Shown one piece after another: positions 25,591 through 34,153 of a stretch of DNA of 45,036 nucleotides. The notes beneath the pieces are model-generated. The model saw nothing but the letters and a program-made list of their open reading frames with translations, was not told the DNA's origin and ran no database searches. The DNA lies in NCBI RefSeq assembly GCF_001043895.1, contig NZ_JTHF01000172.1, positions 1 to 45,036 on the forward strand, read 5' to 3'. Numbering within the stretch: position 1 is the stretch's first letter; each line of letters begins with the position of its first letter. The DNA is from Methylobacterium indicum (GTDB lineage: Bacteria; Pseudomonadota; Alphaproteobacteria; Rhizobiales; Beijerinckiaceae). The translations under genes and the position numbers were made by a program.

Positions 25591-26874
25591 CTACCCCTGG
25601 CGCATCTCGCCCAGCACCTCCTGCGCCACGTCGAGGCGCACCAGGCGCCGCGCGACCAGCACGCGGGCGACCGCCTCGATCTCCTCGCCCAGCGCGCCGG
25701 CCATCATGGCGATGTTCTGGGCGTGGAGCGCCATGTGGCCCTTCTGGATGCCCGTGGTGGCGAGCGCCTTGAGGGCGGAGAAGTTCTGGGCCAGGCCCAC
25801 CGCGGCGATGATCCGGGCCAGGCGCTCGGCCGTCGTCGCCCCGAGGATCTTCAGGCAGGCCTGCGCGGTCGGGTGGAGCTTCGTCGCCCCGCCGACGAGG
25901 CCCACCGCCAGCGGCAGCTCGATCGAGGCGCTGAGGTCGCCCGACGCCGTGACCTCGTAGCGGGTCAGGCTGGTGTAGCGGCCCGAGCGGGCGGCGTAGG
26001 CATGTGCCCCGGCTTCGATCGCCCGCGTGTCGTTGCCGGTGGCCAGCACCACGGCGTCGATGCCGTTCATGATGCCCTTGTTGTGGGTCGCTGCCCGGTA
26101 GGGGTCGGCCTCGGCGAGGTGGTAGGCGCTGACGATGCCGTCGCGGACCTCCGGCCCGCCGATCGCGTCGGTGCGCCAGACCGCGTGCGCCCGGGCGAGG
26201 CGCCGGTCGGCGAGGTTCGAGAGGATGCGCAGGTAGACCCGGCCGCCGCTCCAGCCGGCGATGTGGGGGGCCACCGCCTCCGCCATGGTGTTGACGGCGT
26301 TCGCCCCCATGGCGTCGCGGGTGTCGACGATGAGGTGGGTCACCACCATCGGGCCGCCCAACGTGTCGAGCACCCGCACCTCGACGTCTCGCAGCCCCCC
26401 GCCGAGGCGCACCAGCACGGGATCGCAGGCGTCGCACAGGGCGCGCAGCGCCTCGCGCTGCTCCAGGATGCGCAGGCGGGCCGCGAACGGGTCGCTCACG
26501 CCGACCACCTGCACCTGCGCGATCATCAGGTTGCCGGAGACCGAGGTGGTGAAGCCGTCCTCGTAGACCTGGCGCGCGGCGTTGCAGACCGCGGCCACCA
26601 CCGAGGATTCCTCGGTCGCCATCGGGATCAGCACGTCCTCGCCGTCGATCTTCATGTTGGTGGCGATGCCGACGGGGACGTTCATCGTGCCGACCACGTT
26701 CTCGATCAGCCGGTCGGCGAGGTCGGGAGCGAGGTTGCCGAACTCGGCGAGATGGGCGACCTCGGGCTCGGAGAGGTCGGCGAAGGCGGCCACGAGGTCG
26801 AGGCGCTCGCGGGGGCTCTTGGTGTGGAAGCCGGCGATGCGCGAGGTGCGGTTTGCCCGGGACGTGGTCTGCAT
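25591..26874 (-). CDS. mvaA: Class II hydroxymethylglutaryl-CoA reductase (degradative)
   Basis: 427 aa from ATG 26874, the length of the Pseudomonas mevalonii enzyme. Class II features are visible: ENVVGTMNVPVGIATN with the catalytic Glu, the nucleotide-site segment DTRDAMGANAVNTMAEA, the catalytic Lys in ATHNKGIMNGID and Asp in the following VVLATGND region, and the catalytic His in TGIQKGHMALHAQNIA. Degradative class II enzymes oxidise mevalonate to HMG-CoA. With the lyase gene downstream the products would be acetyl-CoA and acetoacetate. Biosynthetic use is unlikely because no other mevalonate-pathway gene is present and this lineage normally makes isoprenoids by the MEP route. Divergent from a MocR-type regulator with 195 bp between. 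Confidence 0.93.
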   Translation of the reverse strand: MQTTSRANRTSRIAGFHTKSPRERLDLVAAFADLSEPEVAHLAEFGNLAPDLADRLIENVVGTMNVPVGIATNMKIDGEDVLIPMATEESSVVAAVCNAARQVYEDGFTTSVSGNLMIAQVQVVGVSDPFAARLRILEQREALRALCDACDPVLVRLGGGLRDVEVRVLDTLGGPMVVTHLIVDTRDAMGANAVNTMAEAVAPHIAGWSGGRVYLRILSNLADRRLARAHAVWRTDAIGGPEVRDGIVSAYHLAEADPYRAATHNKGIMNGIDAVVLATGNDTRAIEAGAHAYAARSGRYTSLTRYEVTASGDLSASIELPLAVGLVGGATKLHPTAQACLKILGATTAERLARIIAAVGLAQNFSALKALATTGIQKGHMALHAQNIAMMAGALGEEIEAVARVLVARRLVRLDVAQEVLGEMRQG

Positions 26875-26999
26875 GGAAGCCTGCTGCCGATGATCGCCGA
26901 GGGCGGTCCGCGCGGGCCGGAGCGGGGGCGGCCGCCGTCGCGGCCCGTTCAGCGCGTTCTTCCCCGTCCGGGCCGTTAGATCCTGCCCGTTGCCCGCAC

Positions 27000-27019
27000 C
27001 GTACCCAGCCGTGCCCAGC
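27000..27019. promoter_or_regulatory. Tandem 10-bp direct repeat, candidate MocR operator
   Basis: CGTACCCAGC directly followed by CGTGCCCAGC, 50 bp upstream of the MocR gene in the divergent region. MocR regulators commonly bind direct repeats, so this is a reasonable operator candidate. Confidence 0.4.
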
Positions 27020-27069
27020 CGGCAAGGAACGCTTTGCGCCTTATCCGGAGTGACCGTACCCTCGGCGCC

Positions 27070-28458
27070 ATGGATACGGTCGCAAAGTCCGAACCCCGCA
27101 CCCGCGTCGAGCAGGTGGTCGCCGATCTGGCGGATGGCATCGACCGCGGGCTCCTGCGGCAGGGCGAGCGCCTGCCCTCGATCCGGGCGGCGGCGGCGCG
27201 CTTCGCGGTCTCGAAGAACACCGCCGTCAACGCCTACGAGCGCCTCGTCGCCTCGGGCCGGGTCGAGAGCCGCCCGGGCTCGGGCTTCTACGTCTCGGGC
27301 CGCCGGCCGGCGCCGGCGGCACCCCCGGGCCCCGTCCCGGTCGCGGCGGTGGACAGCGTCTGGCTGCTGCGCGAGCAGCTGGACCGGCACTACGACGTGC
27401 GGGTCGGCGACGGGCGCCCGCCGCCCTCCTGGATGGAGAGCCTGGAGCTCGGCCGCCGCCTGCGGCCCTCGGCGGCGGCGGCGCACGAGAGCTACGGCAG
27501 CCCGGACGGTCACCCGCCGCTGCGCCGCAGCCTCGCCCTGATGCTCGCCGAGCGGTCGATCCAGGCCGGGCCGGAGGCGGTGCTGCTCACCTCGGGCGCC
27601 AACCACGCCCTCGACCTGATCATCCGCCAGTTCGTGGCCCCGGGCGAGCCGGTGCTGGTCGATTCCCCCGGCTACTACCCGCTGTTCGGCAAGCTGCGGC
27701 TCGCCAAGGCCCGGATCGTCGGGGTGCGGCGCGGCCCGAACGGGCCGGACGTCGCCCATCTCGACGAGGTGGCGCGGGCAAGCGGCGCGCGGCTGTTCTT
27801 CACCCACTCGCTCGCCCAGAACCCGACCGGCTGCTCGCTGACCCTGCCGGTCGCCCACCGGCTGCTCCAGCGCGCCGCCGCCCTCGACCTGCGGATCGTC
27901 GAGAGCGACCCCTTCGCGGACGTCCTGCCGGCCGGCCAGCCGCGACTGGCGGCCCTCGACCAGCTCGAGCGGGTGATCTACGTCGGCACCTTCGCCAAGA
28001 CCCTCTCGGCGAGCCTGCGCTGCGGATACGTCGCGGCGCGCCCGGACATCGTCGCCGCCCTGCGCGACCTCAAGATGGTGACGAGCGTCAACAGCTCGGG
28101 CTTCGTCGAGCGCATCGTCCACGACCTGATCGAGAGCGGGCGCTACCGCCGCCACCTGCGCCGCCTGGCCGGCCGGATCGAAGCGGCGGCGCTGCATGGC
28201 CGGACGGTCCTGCAGGAACTGGGTCTGCCGGTCTTCGGCGAGCCGCGGGGCGGCTACTACCTCTGGTGCGGATTGCCGGCGGCGTGCGATCTCGACACCC
28301 TGTCCCGCCGCGCCGCCGCGCGCGGCATCCTGATCGCGCCGGGCGGCCTCTTCCTGCCCGAGGGACCGGCCGGGCCGCCGATGATGCGGGTCAACGTGGC
28401 CTATCTCGGCGACCCGCGCTTCGCGCGCTTCCTGCGCGAGGAGGCCGGGACCGAGTGA
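27070..28458 (+). CDS. MocR-type regulator (GntR HTH fused to aminotransferase-like domain)
   Basis: 462 aa from ATG 27070. The N-terminal winged helix of the GntR family (about 10-80) includes GLLRQGERLPSIRAAAARFA and NTAVNAYERLVASGRVESR. A linker leads to a fold-type I aminotransferase domain (about 115-460) with TSGANHALDLIIRQFV, the ligand region QNPTGCSLTLPVAHR, and the PLP-binding Lys in TFAKTLSASLRCGYV. Proteins of this kind act as PLP-dependent transcription factors rather than enzymes. Divergent orientation relative to the HMG-CoA reductase gene suggests control of the mevalonate cluster. A MocR paired with mevalonate genes is not something I know to be described. Confidence 0.92.
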   Translation: MDTVAKSEPRTRVEQVVADLADGIDRGLLRQGERLPSIRAAAARFAVSKNTAVNAYERLVASGRVESRPGSGFYVSGRRPAPAAPPGPVPVAAVDSVWLLREQLDRHYDVRVGDGRPPPSWMESLELGRRLRPSAAAAHESYGSPDGHPPLRRSLALMLAERSIQAGPEAVLLTSGANHALDLIIRQFVAPGEPVLVDSPGYYPLFGKLRLAKARIVGVRRGPNGPDVAHLDEVARASGARLFFTHSLAQNPTGCSLTLPVAHRLLQRAAALDLRIVESDPFADVLPAGQPRLAALDQLERVIYVGTFAKTLSASLRCGYVAARPDIVAALRDLKMVTSVNSSGFVERIVHDLIESGRYRRHLRRLAGRIEAAALHGRTVLQELGLPVFGEPRGGYYLWCGLPAACDLDTLSRRAAARGILIAPGGLFLPEGPAGPPMMRVNVAYLGDPRFARFLREEAGTE

Positions 28459-28483
28459 GCGGCCTTCCCCCGGCGCGGCGGTT

Positions 28484-29938
28484 TCAGCCCGCCAGCGCCC
28501 GCAGGGCCGGGTAGAGGCCGCGGTAGCGCGCGAGCCGCTCGGCATAGGCCGGCACGAGCGCGGGATCGGGCATCACGGCCGCTCCGCGCGCGGGCGGGGT
28601 GCAGAGCGCGTCGGGCGCCTCCCCGGTCACCGCCAGGCGGGCGAGGCGCGCCGCCCCGAAGGCGCCGCCGTGCTCGCCCTCGGCGAGCGGGCTCAGGGGC
28701 AGGTCGAGGACGCTTGCCAGGATGCGGATCCAGGCGGGCGAGCGCGACCCGCCGCCGATGACGTCGGCGGCCTCGATCCGCGTGCCCGAGGCCCGCAGGG
28801 CGTCGAGGCCGTCGCGCAGCGAGAAGGCCACCCCCTCCATCACGGCCTGGGTCAGGGCCGGCCGCTCGGTGCCGGCCGAGAGGCCCGCGAAGGCGCCCCG
28901 CACCGCGCCGTCGTTGTGCGGCGTGCGCTCGCCAGCGAGGTAGGGCAGGAACAGGGCCTCGCTCGGCTGCGCGACGTGGCCCACCTCCGCCACCAGGCTC
29001 GCCTCGTCCCGGCCTGTGACGCCGGCCCACCAAGCCAGCGAGGCGGCGGCCGAGAGGGTCACGCCCATCTGGTGCCACAGGCCCGGGAGCGCGTGGCAGA
29101 AGGCGTGGACCGCGCCCTCCGGGTAGGGCCGCGCGCCGTCGGTGACGGCAAACAGCACGCCGGAGGTGCCGAGGGACACGAAGGCGTCGCCCGGCCGGAT
29201 CGCCCCGAGCCCGACCGCGCCGGCGGCGTTGTCGCCCGCCCCGCCGGCGACGAGCGGCGGGGTCGCCATGCCCCAGCGCCGGGCCAGCTCCGCTCGCACG
29301 CGTCCCGCCGGGGCGGAGCCCTCGACGAGGCGCGGCATCGCGGACGGCGCGAGCCCGGTAGCGGCGAGCGCCTCGGGCGACCAGGCCCGGGCGGCGACAT
29401 CGAGCCAGAGCGTGCCGGAGGCGTCCGACATCTCCTCGACCGCCTCGCCGGAGAGCGCGAGGCGCAGCCACGCCTTCGGCAGGAGGACGCGGGCCACCCG
29501 CGAGAAGATCTCGGGCTCGTGCACGCGGACCCAGAGCAGCTTCGGGGCGGTGAAGCCCGGCATGGCGATGTTGCCGGCGACCCGGCGCAGGTCCGGGAAC
29601 GCCGCTTCGAGCGCCGCGCATTCGGCGGTGGCGCGCGTGTCGTTCCACAGGATGCAGGGGCGCAGCACCCGGTCGTCCGCGTCGAGCAGCACCGCCCCGT
29701 GCTGCTGGCCCGACAGGCCGACACCCCTGACCGCCGCGAGTTCGGCCGGGTGGCGGTCCTTCAGGGTGTCGAGCGCCTGCTCCAGGGCCGCCCACCACTG
29801 TGCCGGATCCTGCTCGCTCCAGCCCGGATGCGGGCGGCTGACGGTGAGCGGCGCGGTGGCGCTGCCGACGACGCGCTGCGCCTCGTCGACGAGCACGGCC
29901 TTCAGGCCGGAGGTGCCGAGATCGAGACCGAGATACAT
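28484..29938 (-). CDS. xylB: Xylulokinase
   Basis: 484 aa from ATG 29938. FGGY-family kinase: MYLGLDLGTSGLKAVLVD at the N-terminus, GVGLSGQQHGAVLLD and ILWNDTRA in the sugar-binding part, GAGDNAAGAVGLG in the middle, SLGTSGVLFAV for phosphate binding, and DVIGGGSRSPAW in the C-terminal ATPase half. These are the xylulokinase signatures (GQxHG, NDxR). It phosphorylates D-xylulose, the product of arabitol or xylitol oxidation. Last gene of the leftward polyol operon, 13 bp behind the PfkB kinase, matching the gene content of the Rhodobacter smo/mtl locus. Convergent with the MocR gene, stop-to-stop gap 25 bp. Confidence 0.95.
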   Translation of the reverse strand: MYLGLDLGTSGLKAVLVDEAQRVVGSATAPLTVSRPHPGWSEQDPAQWWAALEQALDTLKDRHPAELAAVRGVGLSGQQHGAVLLDADDRVLRPCILWNDTRATAECAALEAAFPDLRRVAGNIAMPGFTAPKLLWVRVHEPEIFSRVARVLLPKAWLRLALSGEAVEEMSDASGTLWLDVAARAWSPEALAATGLAPSAMPRLVEGSAPAGRVRAELARRWGMATPPLVAGGAGDNAAGAVGLGAIRPGDAFVSLGTSGVLFAVTDGARPYPEGAVHAFCHALPGLWHQMGVTLSAAASLAWWAGVTGRDEASLVAEVGHVAQPSEALFLPYLAGERTPHNDGAVRGAFAGLSAGTERPALTQAVMEGVAFSLRDGLDALRASGTRIEAADVIGGGSRSPAWIRILASVLDLPLSPLAEGEHGGAFGAARLARLAVTGEAPDALCTPPARGAAVMPDPALVPAYAERLARYRGLYPALRALAG

Positions 29939-29951
29939 CGTGGCACCGTGT

Positions 29952-30908
29952 TCAGGAGAGAGCCGACAGGAGGTCGGCGCGGGTCGGCAGGTCGGCGCCG
30001 AGCCGGGTGCAGGTGATGCCCGCTGCCGCCACCGCCTCGGACAGGATGTCCCGCAGGGCGTCGGCGTCGAGGCAAAGCAGCGCGTCGCGCGCGAGCCGGC
30101 CGTCCCGGTCGAGGCGGGCCAGCAGCGCGGCGTGGAAGGTGTCGCCGGCCCCCACCGTGTCGATCACCGCGACCCTACGCCCCGGCACCGCGACCGTCCC
30201 GCCCGCGTGGTAGGCCCGCGCTCCGTCGGGACCGGCGGTGACGACGACGAGGGCGACGCCAGCCTGGAGCCAGCCCTGCGCGATTTTTCCCTCGTCGGCC
30301 CCCGCCCCGTAGGCCGCCCGCAGGTCCTCGTCCGAGAGCTTGACGATGTCGGCCTGCGCCGCGAGGTCGGCGAACCGTGCGTGCCAGCGATCGAGGTCCG
30401 GGATCAGGCCGAGGCGCAGGTTCGGGTCGAGGCTGATCACCCGCCGCCGCGCCTCGCGGGCGGCGAGCGCCGCGTAGGCCGTGCCGACGGGCTCGGCCAC
30501 CAGCGAGAACGAGCCCATGGCAATCGCCCTCACCGCCTCGGGCAGGGAAGCCGGCAGCTCGCCGACGGCGAGGTCGGCATGGGCGCAGGATTGAGCGTGG
30601 AAGCTGTAGGCCGGGTGGCCGTCCGCCCCGGTCGACACGACGGCGATCGGGGTCGGCCGCCGGCTCTCCTTGACGAAGGCGAGGTCGACGCCCTCCGCCG
30701 CCAGCCGGTCGGCCAGCATCCGCCCGAAGGCGTCGGAGGACAGCCCGGCCAGGAAGCCGCTCTCCGCCCCGAGCCGGCGCAGGCCGATCGCCAGGTTGAA
30801 CGGCGAGCCGCCCGCCACCGCGAGCGCCGGCAGGCCGCCGCGGTCGGGCGCCGGGCTGCCGGTCTCGACGAACAGGTCGATCAGGGCTTCGCCGCAGACC
30901 AGGATCAT
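29952..30908 (-). CDS. PfkB-family sugar kinase, probable fructokinase
   Basis: 318 aa from ATG 30908. Ribokinase/PfkB fold: MILVCGEALIDLF at the start, the sugar-binding GGSPFNLAIGLRRLG, and the catalytic signature VIDTVGAGDTFHAALLARL with the general-base Asp. In the polyol operon, mannitol and sorbitol are oxidised to fructose, so fructose 6-phosphate is the expected product. The start is 10 bp after the SmoK gene stop, and the stop is 13 bp before xylB. The fructokinase assignment is by motif and context. Confidence 0.9.
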   Translation of the reverse strand: MILVCGEALIDLFVETGSPAPDRGGLPALAVAGGSPFNLAIGLRRLGAESGFLAGLSSDAFGRMLADRLAAEGVDLAFVKESRRPTPIAVVSTGADGHPAYSFHAQSCAHADLAVGELPASLPEAVRAIAMGSFSLVAEPVGTAYAALAAREARRRVISLDPNLRLGLIPDLDRWHARFADLAAQADIVKLSDEDLRAAYGAGADEGKIAQGWLQAGVALVVVTAGPDGARAYHAGGTVAVPGRRVAVIDTVGAGDTFHAALLARLDRDGRLARDALLCLDADALRDILSEAVAAAGITCTRLGADLPTRADLLSALS

Positions 30909-30918
30909 GGGGGTGTCC

Positions 30919-32022
30919 TCACGCCGCCAGCGGGTGCCGCGACCGGTGCGGCAGGGCGCGGCCGTCGCCGTCGAAGAGGTGCGTCGCGCCGGGATCGATC
31001 GTCAGGCGGATCGTCTCGCCGGTGCGCACGGGGGCGCTGCCCTCGATCTGGGCGACGACCGTCGCGCCGCCCGCGACCGTCACATGGGCCAGCGTCAGGC
31101 CGCCGAGGCGCTCGACGTGGCTGACCTCGCCGGCGAGCGCCCCGTCCGTTCCGGGCTTCAGCGCCTCCGGGCGGATGCCCAGCGTCACGGTGGCGCCGGG
31201 TGCCGCGCGGGTGCCGTCGACCGGCACCACCACCTCGCCGCCGCCGGGCAGCGCCACCCGCACGCCGGCCGGGTCGGGCCCCGTCGCGCGCACCGGCAGG
31301 AGGTTCATCCGCGGGCTGCCGATGAAGCCGGCGACGAACAGGTTCGCCGGGTGATGGTAGAGTTCGAGCGGCGAGCCGACCTGCTCGATGCGCCCGGCAT
31401 TGAGCACCACGATCTTGTCGGCCATCGTCATCGCCTCGACCTGGTCGTGGGTGACGTAGATCATCGTGGCGTTGAGGTCGCGGTGGAGCCGCGCCAGCTC
31501 GATCCGCATCTGGCCGCGGAGCGCCGCGTCGAGGTTCGAGAGCGGCTCGTCGAACAGGAAGATTTTTGGGTGCCGCACGATCGCCCGCCCGATCGCGACG
31601 CGCTGGCGCTGGCCGCCGGACAGGTCCTTCGGCTTGCGGTCGAGATAGGCGTCGAGCTGGAGGATGCGCGAGGCCTCCGCCACCTTGGCGGCGCGCTCGG
31701 CCTTGGACGCACCGGCGAGCTTGAGGGCGAAGGCCATGTTGTCGCGCACGCTCATGTGCGGATAGAGCGCGTAGGACTGGAACACCATGGCGAGCCCGCG
31801 ATCGGCCGGGCCGACCTCGTTGATGCGCTGCCCGTCGATGAAGAGATCCCCGACGGTGATCTCTTCCAGCCCGGCGATCATCCGCAGGAGCGTCGACTTC
31901 CCGCAGCCGGACGGGCCGACGAAGACCGCGAATTCGCGGTCGGCGATGTCGAGGTCGACGCCCTTGATGATCTCGGCGTCGCCGTAGCTCTTGCGCAGTC
32001 CGCGGAGGCGAAGGGTGGCCAT
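30919..32022 (-). CDS. smoK: Polyol ABC transporter ATP-binding protein
   Basis: 367 aa from ATG 32022. A longer open frame upstream overlaps the permease gene and lacks homology. Contains Walker [13 protein letters not shown] loop [13 protein letters not shown], signature [15 protein letters not shown], Walker [14 protein letters not shown] and switch His in [12 protein letters not shown]. After about residue 235 comes the regulatory/TOBE region typical of the MalK/UgpC/SmoK family. It energises the SmoEFG importer. The gap to the SmoG gene is 11 bp. Confidence 0.93.
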   Translation of the reverse strand: MATLRLRGLRKSYGDAEIIKGVDLDIADREFAVFVGPSGCGKSTLLRMIAGLEEITVGDLFIDGQRINEVGPADRGLAMVFQSYALYPHMSVRDNMAFALKLAGASKAERAAKVAEASRILQLDAYLDRKPKDLSGGQRQRVAIGRAIVRHPKIFLFDEPLSNLDAALRGQMRIELARLHRDLNATMIYVTHDQVEAMTMADKIVVLNAGRIEQVGSPLELYHHPANLFVAGFIGSPRMNLLPVRATGPDPAGVRVALPGGGEVVVPVDGTRAAPGATVTLGIRPEALKPGTDGALAGEVSHVERLGGLTLAHVTVAGGATVVAQIEGSAPVRTGETIRLTIDPGATHLFDGDGRALPHRSRHPLAA

Positions 32023-32033
32023 GGCGAGGGCTC

Positions 32034-32852
32034 CTACTTGACGGCGCCGAAGGTGAGGCCGCGCACCAGCTGGCGCTGCGACAGCCAGCCGAAGACCAGG
32101 ATCGGCGCCACCGCCACCGTCGAGGCGGCGGACAGCTTGGCGAAGAACAGACCCTGCGGGCTCGAGAACGAGGCGATGAAGGCGGTGAGCGGGGCCGCCG
32201 CCGAGGATGTGAGATTGAGGCTCCAGAACGCCTCGTTCCAGCATAGGATCAGCGAGAGCAGCCCCGTCGAGGCGACGCCCGGCAGGGTGAGCGGCAGCAA
32301 GAGGTGCCAGACCTCGGCGCCGGTGCGCGCGCCGTCCATCCGCCCGGCCTCCAGGATGTCGTGCGGCACCTCCTTGAAGAAGGTGAACAGCATCCAGACC
32401 ACGATCGGCAGGTTCATCAGCGTGTAGACGACGATGAGGCCGATCCGGGTATCGAGGAGCCCGAGGGTGCGGAACACCAGGTAGATCGGCACGAGCACGC
32501 CGACCGAGGGCAGCATCTTGGTCGAGAGCATCCACAGGAGCGTCGAGCGGGTGCGCTTCGTCGGGTGGAAGGCCATGACGTAGGCAGCGGGAATCGCCAG
32601 CGCCAGCGCCAGCACCGTGCCGCCGACCGAGATCACCACCGAGTTGAGCGCGAAGGACAGGTAATCGGCCCGGGCCAGCACCTCGCCGTAGCTCTGCAGC
32701 GTCGGCGTGAAGGTCAGCGACGGGTTCACCGCCTCCGGCTCGCTCTTGAGACTCGTGAGCAGCATCCACAGCAGGGGGAAGAACAGCACGAAGGCCGCCG
32801 CCCAGCCGAGCACCGCGATGCCGACGCGCTTCGGGAGACTCTGCTTGACCAT
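32034..32852 (-). CDS. smoG: Polyol ABC transporter permease (MalG type)
   Basis: 272 aa from ATG 32852. Six membrane helices; the N-terminus ([20 protein letters not shown]) and the EAA loop ([20 protein letters not shown]) are those of MalG-type permeases of the CUT1 sugar family. It forms the channel with SmoF, whose stop is only 2 bp ahead of this start. Confidence 0.93.
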   Translation of the reverse strand: MVKQSLPKRVGIAVLGWAAAFVLFFPLLWMLLTSLKSEPEAVNPSLTFTPTLQSYGEVLARADYLSFALNSVVISVGGTVLALALAIPAAYVMAFHPTKRTRSTLLWMLSTKMLPSVGVLVPIYLVFRTLGLLDTRIGLIVVYTLMNLPIVVWMLFTFFKEVPHDILEAGRMDGARTGAEVWHLLLPLTLPGVASTGLLSLILCWNEAFWSLNLTSSAAAPLTAFIASFSSPQGLFFAKLSAASTVAVAPILVFGWLSQRQLVRGLTFGAVK

Positions 32853-32853
32853 C

Positions 32854-33753
32854 CTACACCTCCAGCCGGCGCGCGATGGTGCGCACGAGGAAGAACGCCA
32901 CGACGTTGGCGAGGATGATCGCCACCACGCCGCCGGCCGAGGCGCCGCCGACGTCGTATTGCAGCAGCGCGCGGGCGTAGATCAGGAAGGCGAGGTTGGT
33001 GGTGGCGTTGCCGGGCCCGCCCGCGGTCGTCACGTAGATCTCGGCGAAGACGGTGAGCAAAAAAATCGTCTCGATCATCACCACCACGCTGATCGCCCGC
33101 GAGAGGTGCGGCAGCACGATGTAGAAGAACTGCGCCATCGCGCCGGCCCCGTCCATGCGGGCGGCCTCGAGCTGCTCGCGGTCCAGCGACTGCACGGCGG
33201 TGAGGAGGATCAGGAGTGCGAAGGGCAGCCACTCCCACGACACGATCAGGATGACCGAGACGAGCGGATAATCGGCGAACCAGTCGATGGCGGGAAGGCC
33301 GAGAGCGCGAGCCACGGCGCCGAAGACGCCGTAGATCGGATGCATCATCAGGTTCTTCCAGATCAGCGCCGCGACCGTGGGCATGACGAAGAACGGCGCG
33401 ATCGCGAAGAGGCGGGCGAGGTTGCGGCCCAGGAAGGGCTGGTCGAACAACACCGCCAGCAGCGTGCCGCCGACCACCGTGATCACCAGCACCGAGCCGA
33501 CGAGGACGAGGGTGTTGGTGAGCGAGGCCCAGAAATCCGGATCGGTGACCAGGAACTCGTAATTGTCGAGTCCCGCGAAGCCCGTCACCGTCGGGTCGAG
33601 CAGGTTGTAGCGCTGGAGCGAGAACCACACGGTCATCACCAGCGGCACGATCATCCAGATCAGCAGCACGGTGACCGAGGGGCCGATGAACGGCAGGCCG
33701 TTGAAGCGGCGGCCCTTGGCGGGGGCGGATGCCGAGGTGGTGAGGGTGGACAT
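32854..33753 (-). CDS. smoF: Polyol ABC transporter permease (MalF type)
   Basis: 299 aa from ATG 33753; the frame is open to 33888 but the extra 45 residues are Arg-rich and not family-like. Six membrane helices with the first in GPSVTVLLIWMIVPLVMTVW. The EAA loop reads EAARMDGAGAMAQFFYIVLP. It is the MalF-type half of the polyol channel. A 200-bp palindromic element lies in the 400-bp gap between this gene and the binding-protein gene upstream. Confidence 0.92.
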   Translation of the reverse strand: MSTLTTSASAPAKGRRFNGLPFIGPSVTVLLIWMIVPLVMTVWFSLQRYNLLDPTVTGFAGLDNYEFLVTDPDFWASLTNTLVLVGSVLVITVVGGTLLAVLFDQPFLGRNLARLFAIAPFFVMPTVAALIWKNLMMHPIYGVFGAVARALGLPAIDWFADYPLVSVILIVSWEWLPFALLILLTAVQSLDREQLEAARMDGAGAMAQFFYIVLPHLSRAISVVVMIETIFLLTVFAEIYVTTAGGPGNATTNLAFLIYARALLQYDVGGASAGGVVAIILANVVAFFLVRTIARRLEV

Positions 33754-33917
33754 GGCCGTCGTCGCCTCGCGTGGGGCTTGAGGTCGGGGCTGCCGACGGC
33801 GGCCCCACATCGTCGCAGTCTTTTCAGGCCGGACTGACTTACCAGGACGAAGAAGTTGCCGACCCCCGGCTCGCACAAGCTCGCGCATTCACCCATTGCC
33901 GGATGAAGGGCGGGTCT

Positions 33918-34116
33918 CTCCTCTCCCCGCGGGCGGGGAGAGGGCCGAGCCCTCGTTCAGAGGGCGCGGCAAGCGGCGAACCGCAGGTTCAAAGCGAGGG
34001 TGAGGGGGTATCTCCGTGTGAGACTCCTCCGGAAAAACCCCCTCACCCTCGGCTACCGCCTCGCTTTGGTGACGACAAGGTCACCAAAGCCCTCTCCCCG
34101 CACGCGGGGAGAGGAG
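33918..34116. repeat. Composite palindromic element between smoE and smoF
   Basis: Terminal hairpins share one sequence: CCTCTCCCCG / CGGGGAGAGG at 33920-33943 and the same with an extra pair at 34091-34114. Inside are a 13-bp inverted repeat AGGGTGAGGGGGT (33997-34009) with its complement at 34037-34049, and a 9-bp hairpin TTTGGTGAC / GTCACCAAA (34065-34073, 34080-34088). It looks like a dispersed intergenic repeat and has no open frame. Confidence 0.88.
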
Positions 34117-34153
34117 GGAGAGCGCGTTCTCATTCCCCGGGTTGCCCTTCAGC

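Noticed and set aside
25591..28545. Minus-strand frame extending mvaA upstream over the MocR gene
   Set aside because: Class II reductases start close to the ATG at 26874, and the extension is the shadow of the plus-strand regulator.
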